Of a stretch of DNA of 18,931 bases, positions 14,084-18,931 are shown piece after piece. The stretch is from CAYRIF01 sp964424205 (GTDB taxonomy: Bacteria > Bacteroidota > Bacteroidia > Cytophagales > Cyclobacteriaceae): the NCBI GenBank assembly GCA_964424205.1, contig CAYRIF010000036.1, positions 1-18,931 of the forward strand. The letters run 5' to 3'. The notes under the pieces are model-generated. The model was not told the DNA's origin, ran no database searches, and saw only the letters and a program-made list of their open reading frames with translations. The stretch's first letter is position 1; each line of letters begins with the position of its first letter. The position numbers and the translations under genes are program-made.

Positions 14084-16379
14084 ACCAACTAAAAGTATTT
14101 ACAGTAAACTAACAAAAGCACTTTGGATAGGCTTTGTACTGCTTGTGATTTCTATCCCTTTGTATTTTTACGCAGTGAAAGTGGATTTTTTAAATCTATT
14201 TGGCGACTTACCCAGTTTACGAGAACTTGACAATCCCGAGGACGAGTTGTCATCTCAGTTATACTCGTCTGATGGCATATTGATTGGTAAGTATTTCAAC
14301 CCAAGTAGTAACAGAACACCCGTCGATTTTAAAGACCTTTCGCCAGCGATGGTTCATGCTTTGATGGCGGCAGAAGACATCAGGTTTCGTGAGCACGCTG
14401 GCATTGATTTGAGAGCCGTAACAAGAGCGGTTTTTGGCGTCATTAGCGGTCAGAAATTTGGAGGAGGCAGTACCTTGACACAGCAATTGGCAAAAAACTT
14501 ATTTGATACCAGAGGCACCGAGGATGTTGATAAATACAAAGGGAAATTGGGTGATGTTAAGGGGCTCGGCAAGTTAATCAGTAAATCTAAGGAATGGATT
14601 TTATCTGTAATTTTAGAATCAAAATACACCAAAGATGAAATTCTAGCCATGTACCTAAATACCATTCCTTTGGGCCATAATACGATGGGTGTAAAGGTGG
14701 CGGCGGCAACCTATTTCAATACAACAACTGATAGTTTAACTATTCCTCAAGCAGCACTTTTGGTAGGATTGGCAAATGCGCCAACGAGGTATGATCCATT
14801 AAGAAATCCTGAAAAAGCGAAAAGAAAACGCAATAGAATTATTAACCAGATGCTAAAATATGGCTATATCTCTCAAATCGAGTCTGATTCGTTGCAAGCC
14901 ACAGAATTGATACTGGATTATAATGAAGAAAATCACAATGAAGGGATAGCTCCTTATTTCAGGAAGGTGGCGGGTAATTTCTTGAGAAAATGGGCGAAAG
15001 AAAACAACCAAGACTTATATGAAGGAGGGTTGAAAATTTATACCACCATTGATAGTAGGTTGCAAAAATATGCAGAAGAATCTGTGGCGGAACATATGAA
15101 AGCGTTGCAAGCAAAATTTGATAAAGTTTGGAAGGGGAGAAACCCATGGGTGGATGAAGATTTTAGGGAGATAAAAGGCTTTATAGAAAGAGCAGCTAAG
15201 AAAACGGAGCATTACAGGTTGTTGGTAAAAAAATATGGGAAAGGCGCGGATTCTGTAGATATTATGATGAATCACAAAAGACCCATGAGGCTATTTTCCT
15301 GGGATGGAGAAGTCGATTCTATGATGAGTCCGATTGATTCCTTAAAGTATTACAAAAGATTTTTACACACTGGTTTTACAGCCATCGATCCACATAGTGG
15401 CGAGATTAAAGCATGGGTAGGGGGCATCAACCATAAGTATTTCAAGTTTGATCATGTGTATCAAAGTAAAAGACAACCTGGATCAACTTTCAAGCCATTT
15501 GTATATGCCACCGCCATCGAGTATGGCTATTCACCTTGTATGAAAGTACGGAATGTGCCGGTTACATTTTCTTTGCCCGGGCAAGACCCACCGACTTACA
15601 CCCCAAAAAATTCAGGGAAAGAGTATGAAGGAGAAGAAATGACCATCAGAGAAGCCATGGCACGTTCTATTAATCAGATTACCGCTTATTTAATGAAAAA
15701 TATTGGAGTCAACAATGTGGTTGCTAAAGCCCATGCCATAGGTATTCAAAGTAACTTGGACGCTGTGCCAGCATTATGCTTGGGGGTCAGTCCAGTATCA
15801 GTGCATGAAATGGTAGGTGCGTATGCTACATTTGCAAATGAAGGTATTTGGATAGAACCAAGTTTTATAACGAGGATCGAAGATAAAAATGGCAACATTC
15901 TCTATGATTCGTCACCGGCCACGGTGCAGGCGCTCAGCGAAGAGAATGCATATATTATGCTCTATATGCTACAAGGGACCACACAGATAAAAGGAGGTAC
16001 AGGTTTAGGATTGGGGTATAATTTGATTGGAGGAAATGATATTGGTGCTAAAACTGGAACGACACAGAATGCCTCGGACGGATGGTTCATGACGGTTACT
16101 AGGGATCTTGTAGCTGGTGCATGGACAGGTGGTGATAATAGAAGTATTCACTTCAGATCATGGGCTGATGGACAAGGCGCACGAACAGCATTACCGATTG
16201 TTAGGAAGTTTTTCACGAAGGTTTATGATGACAAAAACTCAGGCTACGAAAAATCACGTTTTAAGCGACCCGCTAAGCGGCTGCCATTGGAATTAAACTG
16301 CGATAAGTATCAAACCAATAGTTTTGAATCAGACAGCACCAATGTAGATGGAAACTTTAAAGAGGATGATATTTTTTAA
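14061..16379 (+). CDS. Class A penicillin-binding protein (PBP1A type)
   Basis: A 772-residue bifunctional enzyme that polymerises and cross-links peptidoglycan in the periplasm. One membrane anchor lies at about residues 20-38. The glycosyltransferase (GT51) domain has EDIRFREHAGID with catalytic Glu105, GGSTLTQQ (135-142) and MYLNTIPLGHNTMGV. The transpeptidase domain has the serine motif STFK (475-478), SIN (536-538) and KTGT (664-667), so both activities should be intact. An insert of about 80 charged residues (about 345-430) separates the domains. Its ATG lies 23 bases inside the PorW/SprE gene, suggesting coupled translation. The TAA at 16379 is 89 bases before uvrC. Confidence 0.95.
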   Translation: MTTKKKTKPTKSIYSKLTKALWIGFVLLVISIPLYFYAVKVDFLNLFGDLPSLRELDNPEDELSSQLYSSDGILIGKYFNPSSNRTPVDFKDLSPAMVHALMAAEDIRFREHAGIDLRAVTRAVFGVISGQKFGGGSTLTQQLAKNLFDTRGTEDVDKYKGKLGDVKGLGKLISKSKEWILSVILESKYTKDEILAMYLNTIPLGHNTMGVKVAAATYFNTTTDSLTIPQAALLVGLANAPTRYDPLRNPEKAKRKRNRIINQMLKYGYISQIESDSLQATELILDYNEENHNEGIAPYFRKVAGNFLRKWAKENNQDLYEGGLKIYTTIDSRLQKYAEESVAEHMKALQAKFDKVWKGRNPWVDEDFREIKGFIERAAKKTEHYRLLVKKYGKGADSVDIMMNHKRPMRLFSWDGEVDSMMSPIDSLKYYKRFLHTGFTAIDPHSGEIKAWVGGINHKYFKFDHVYQSKRQPGSTFKPFVYATAIEYGYSPCMKVRNVPVTFSLPGQDPPTYTPKNSGKEYEGEEMTIREAMARSINQITAYLMKNIGVNNVVAKAHAIGIQSNLDAVPALCLGVSPVSVHEMVGAYATFANEGIWIEPSFITRIEDKNGNILYDSSPATVQALSEENAYIMLYMLQGTTQIKGGTGLGLGYNLIGGNDIGAKTGTTQNASDGWFMTVTRDLVAGAWTGGDNRSIHFRSWADGQGARTALPIVRKFFTKVYDDKNSGYEKSRFKRPAKRLPLELNCDKYQTNSFESDSTNVDGNFKEDDIF

Positions 16380-16446
16380 TTGGTGTAGGTTGTGTTTTCG
16401 TAAGCAACCGTATAACTAGTAACCTTAATTTAGTAAATTTGATGCA

Positions 16447-16454
16447 TACTTTTG
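16447..16454 (+). promoter_or_regulatory. Possible -7 promoter element for uvrC
   Basis: TACTTTTG matches TAnnTTTG and ends 14 bases before the uvrC ATG at 16469. No TTTG lies at the proper distance upstream (the one at 16438-16441 is too close), so the promoter is tentative and uvrC may instead be read from upstream. Confidence 0.3.
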
Positions 16455-16468
16455 CTTAAAATGAAGTA

Positions 16469-18280
16469 ATGCAGACTACTAGCCATTCCAGAGATGAAAT
16501 AAGAAAAATGCCCAATGAGCCTGGGGTGTATAAATACCTGAATAAAGATAAAAAAATCATCTATGTCGGCAAGGCAAAAAATATTAAGAAAAGGGTTGCC
16601 AGCTATTTTAATAAAAACTTGCCTGACTGGAAGACAAGGAGAATGGTCTCAGAGATTGATTCCATAGAAATCACCATTGTCAATTCAGAATTTGACGCCC
16701 TTTTATTAGAGAATAATTTAATAAAAACACACCTCCCCAAATACAATATTAGGCTGAAGGATGACAAGTCTTTTCCACATATTTTAATTCCAAGTGAGCC
16801 TTTCCCGAGGGTCTATTCTACCAGGCGATTTATTCCAAAAAAAGGTAAATATTATGGGCCATATGCAGGTGTCAAGGCAATGAATACCATCCTTTACTTG
16901 ATCAGAAATATTTATACGATACGTACATGCAACCTGAATTTGTCGGAGGCAAATATTAAAAAGAAGAAATTTAAAGTATGTTTGGAATATCATATAGGCA
17001 ATTGCAAAGGTCCCTGCGAAGGCTTGCAAACCGTAGCGGATTATAAAAAAGACATCGACCACATCAATCATATTTTAAAAGGAAACTTAGGCATCGTACG
17101 TGATTACTTTAAAGAGCATATGCAGGAATTTTCCGAAAAATTGGAGTTTGAGCGAGCACATGAAATGAAGGAAAAATTGGAGTCGTTGGATGACTTTCAA
17201 GCAAAATCATTGGTTTTTAATAGTAAAATCCGTGATGTCGATGTGTTTACAATTATTAGCGATGAAAAAACAGCCTATGTCAATTATCTGAAACTGCTTC
17301 ATGGCACCATCGTAGTGACCGAAACGGTGGAGGTGAAAAAGAAGCTAAACGAGACAGATGAAGAACTCCTGCCGCTCCTGATTATTGACTTACGGACAAA
17401 GTTTAAAAGCCAGGCAAAGGAGATATTTACTAACAAAGAAATATATTTTCCCTCGGATGAGATAGTAATTACCATTCCAAAAATTGGCGATAAGAAAAAA
17501 CTGATTGACATGTCTGTTAAGAATTCTCTTTTTTATAAAAAGGAAAAACTAAGCGAAACGGCAGTGAGCAAGGGGAAAGAAATACGGGTATTGAAAACCT
17601 TGCAGCAGGATTTGAGAATGAAAGTATTGCCAAAGCACATTGAGTGTTTTGATAATTCAAATATTCAGGGGACAAATCCGGTAGCGTCGATGGTTTGTTT
17701 TTTGAATGGAAAATCATCGAAGAAAAATTACAGAAAGTACAACATCAAAACGGTGGAAGGGCCTGATGATTTTGCGAGTATGGAAGAGATTGTTTACCGT
17801 CGGTATAAAAGGCTGACGGAGGAGCAGTTGGATTTACCAGATTTGATTGTGATTGATGGCGGAAAAGGGCAATTAAGTGCAGCAGTGGGTGCGTTGAAGA
17901 AATTGGAGGTCTATGGTAAGATTGCTATTGTGGGCATTGCCAAAAGGTTAGAAGAAATCTATTTTCCGAATGATTCTTTTCCACTACATATTGATAAAAA
18001 ATCAGAGTCGCTGAAGCTATTGCAGCGCATCCGTGATGAGGCGCACCGTTTCGCTATTAATTTTCATAGGAATCAAAGAAGCAAAAGCAGCTTAAATTCA
18101 GAGTTAGAATCCATCAAAGGAATTGGAAATATAACAGTGGACAAATTGCTGAATGCGTTTAAATCGGTACGTAAAACAAAAAATGCATCAATCGAGGAAC
18201 TTGAAAAAGTGATTGGTGTGGACAAGGCTGGAATTGTGATGCGTTATTTCAAAAGTAATAACAATGCCAAAAAATCCTAA
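16469..18280 (+). CDS. uvrC: Excinuclease ABC subunit UvrC
   Basis: UvrC makes both incisions around bulky DNA lesions in nucleotide excision repair, after UvrA and UvrB have located the damage. The 603-residue protein is full length. The GIY-YIG nuclease domain that makes the 3' cut is at about residues 15-95 (GVYKYLNKDKKIIYVGKAKNIKKR). Four cysteines at 154, 171, 179 and 183 match the spacing of the reported UvrC iron-sulfur cluster. A UVR domain that binds UvrB lies at about 200-235 (LEFERAHEMKEKLESL). The RNase H-like domain that makes the 5' cut has CFDNSNIQG and LIVIDGGKGQL, and a C-terminal helix-hairpin-helix follows (SIKGIGNITVDKLL). It is the last + strand gene and converges with metK. 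Confidence 0.96.
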   Translation: MQTTSHSRDEIRKMPNEPGVYKYLNKDKKIIYVGKAKNIKKRVASYFNKNLPDWKTRRMVSEIDSIEITIVNSEFDALLLENNLIKTHLPKYNIRLKDDKSFPHILIPSEPFPRVYSTRRFIPKKGKYYGPYAGVKAMNTILYLIRNIYTIRTCNLNLSEANIKKKKFKVCLEYHIGNCKGPCEGLQTVADYKKDIDHINHILKGNLGIVRDYFKEHMQEFSEKLEFERAHEMKEKLESLDDFQAKSLVFNSKIRDVDVFTIISDEKTAYVNYLKLLHGTIVVTETVEVKKKLNETDEELLPLLIIDLRTKFKSQAKEIFTNKEIYFPSDEIVITIPKIGDKKKLIDMSVKNSLFYKKEKLSETAVSKGKEIRVLKTLQQDLRMKVLPKHIECFDNSNIQGTNPVASMVCFLNGKSSKKNYRKYNIKTVEGPDDFASMEEIVYRRYKRLTEEQLDLPDLIVIDGGKGQLSAAVGALKKLEVYGKIAIVGIAKRLEEIYFPNDSFPLHIDKKSESLKLLQRIRDEAHRFAINFHRNQRSKSSLNSELESIKGIGNITVDKLLNAFKSVRKTKNASIEELEKVIGVDKAGIVMRYFKSNNNAKKS

Positions 18281-18294
18281 GCTATCCCTAAAAC

Positions 18295-18364
18295 AGATTA
18301 TGGACGTCATCCCGGAATTTTTATTTCATATTTTTTAGTATGGAATAAAAATGTCCGTAATCTC
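18295..18364. repeat. REP-like hairpin element, copy 2
   Basis: The core CGTCATCCCGGAATTTTTATT (18306-18326) opens like the element at 2681. Its right half, AATAAAAATGTCCGTAATCTC (about 18344-18364), ends like it. The halves are imperfect inverted repeats (18313-18330 with 18339-18357). An outer pairing is also possible between AGATTATGGAC (18295-18305) and GTCCGTAATCT (18353-18363), with one G-T pair. The element lies between the convergent uvrC and metK genes and may terminate one or both transcripts, though it has no good T-run. Confidence 0.55.
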
Positions 18365-18485
18365 TTTTAGAAACCGTACAAATTAATCCCTTCTAAAACA
18401 TAGGGCTTAATTTTACGGTATGACGAAGATTTTTATAATGAAACGCACTTTCAAAGAGCGTAAAAAGATTCCGTGATAGAAATGC

Positions 18486-18931
18486 CTATTTAAAATCACC
18501 ATTAAAAAGAGCTCTAATCTTATCCACATAATCCAGTTTCTCCCAAGTGAATGTCTCCACTTCTAAAGTTGTTGTCTCACCCGAAGTATTTTTAAAAGTA
18601 ACATTTTTCACCGCTGATTTTCTGCCCATGTGTCCATAGGCAGCTGTTTCAGAATAGATGGGTGTTCTTAGTTTCAACCTTTGCTCGATGGCATATGGCC
18701 TCATGTCAAAAAGCGTTTCTATTTTCTTTGCAATTGCTCCGTCTGTTAAGCTTACATTGGACTTGCCATAAGTGTTCACAAAAATGCCCATCGGTTTTGC
18801 CACGCCAATGGCATATGATACTTGTACGAGCATCTCATCTGCGATGCCTGCAGCGACCATGTTCTTGGCAATGTGCCTGGTGGCGTAAGCAGCGGATCGA
18901 TCTACTTTTGAAGGATCTTTTCCTGAAAATG
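18486..18931 (-). CDS. metK: S-adenosylmethionine synthase, C-terminal part (5' end outside the window)
   Basis: MetK makes S-adenosylmethionine from methionine and ATP in the cytoplasm. Only the last 148 codons are present, and the frame runs off the right edge. The segment FSGKDPSKVDRSAAYATRHIAKNMVAAG is the conserved MetK active-site signature near the C-terminus, followed by VQVSYAIGVAKPMGIFVNTYG. The ATG at 18860 is internal and is not the gene start. The C-terminal AAYGHMGRK is typical of Bacteroidota forms. It ends with TAG, the only gene in the window to do so, which shows that TAG is used as a stop here. Confidence 0.95.
   Translation of the reverse strand, partial: FSGKDPSKVDRSAAYATRHIAKNMVAAGIADEMLVQVSYAIGVAKPMGIFVNTYGKSNVSLTDGAIAKKIETLFDMRPYAIEQRLKLRTPIYSETAAYGHMGRKSAVKNVTFKNTSGETTTLEVETFTWEKLDYVDKIRALFNGDFK

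Noticed and set aside
18443..18460. Hairpin (CGCACTTT / AAAGAGCG) as the metK terminator
   Set aside because: The arms have a mismatch and leave almost no loop, and only a short T-run follows on the - strand. It is too weak to annotate.

Overview
The window is chromosomal DNA of a low-GC member of the Bacteroidota, most likely of the order Cytophagales. The evidence is a PorW/SprE-type lipoprotein of the type IX secretion system, an AtpZ-led F-type ATP synthase cluster lacking atpD and atpC, a linked bactofilin/M23 peptidase pair, promoters resembling the Bacteroidota consensus TTTG-N17-23-TAnnTTTG, few Shine-Dalgarno sequences, and TAA as the usual stop codon. The placement rests on gene content and family recognition, since no search was run.

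Left part (1-2625, + strand). Roughly 250 bases of tandem hairpins and REP-like inverted repeats precede a stand-alone Fic-domain AMP-transferase gene. That gene has its own promoter, and four regularly spaced copies of an operator-like half-site straddle the promoter and start codon. A coiled-coil lipoprotein gene follows, ending in a clear intrinsic terminator.

Middle part (2745-11307, - strand). Reading leftward from 11307, the order is M23 (LytM) peptidase, bactofilin, AtpZ, a four-helix membrane protein, then atpB, atpE, atpF, atpH, atpA and atpG. A terminator follows, then a UbiA-like membrane protein overlapping a SAM-dependent methyltransferase. The first four genes are closely packed or overlapping and could be one transcript with the ATPase genes, but a second promoter with a perfect TAACTTTG element lies directly before atpB. 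A terminator-like hairpin lies between atpE and atpF. The atpH reading frame is interrupted by an in-frame TAG at codon 18, which is the most striking anomaly in the window.

Right part (11426-18931). PorW/SprE, a class A penicillin-binding protein (overlapping by 23 bases) and uvrC run on the + strand. After a gap holding a second REP-like hairpin element, the 3' part of metK enters from the right edge on the - strand.

Functionally the window is mostly housekeeping: ATP synthesis, peptidoglycan synthesis and hydrolysis, cell shape, protein secretion, DNA repair and SAM synthesis. I found no phage, transposase, CRISPR array, rRNA or tRNA. I do not see a convincing wholly new system. The items worth checking are the interrupted atpH, the Fic operator array, the intra-operon terminator after atpE, the UbiA-like/methyltransferase pair, and the dispersed hairpin repeats.
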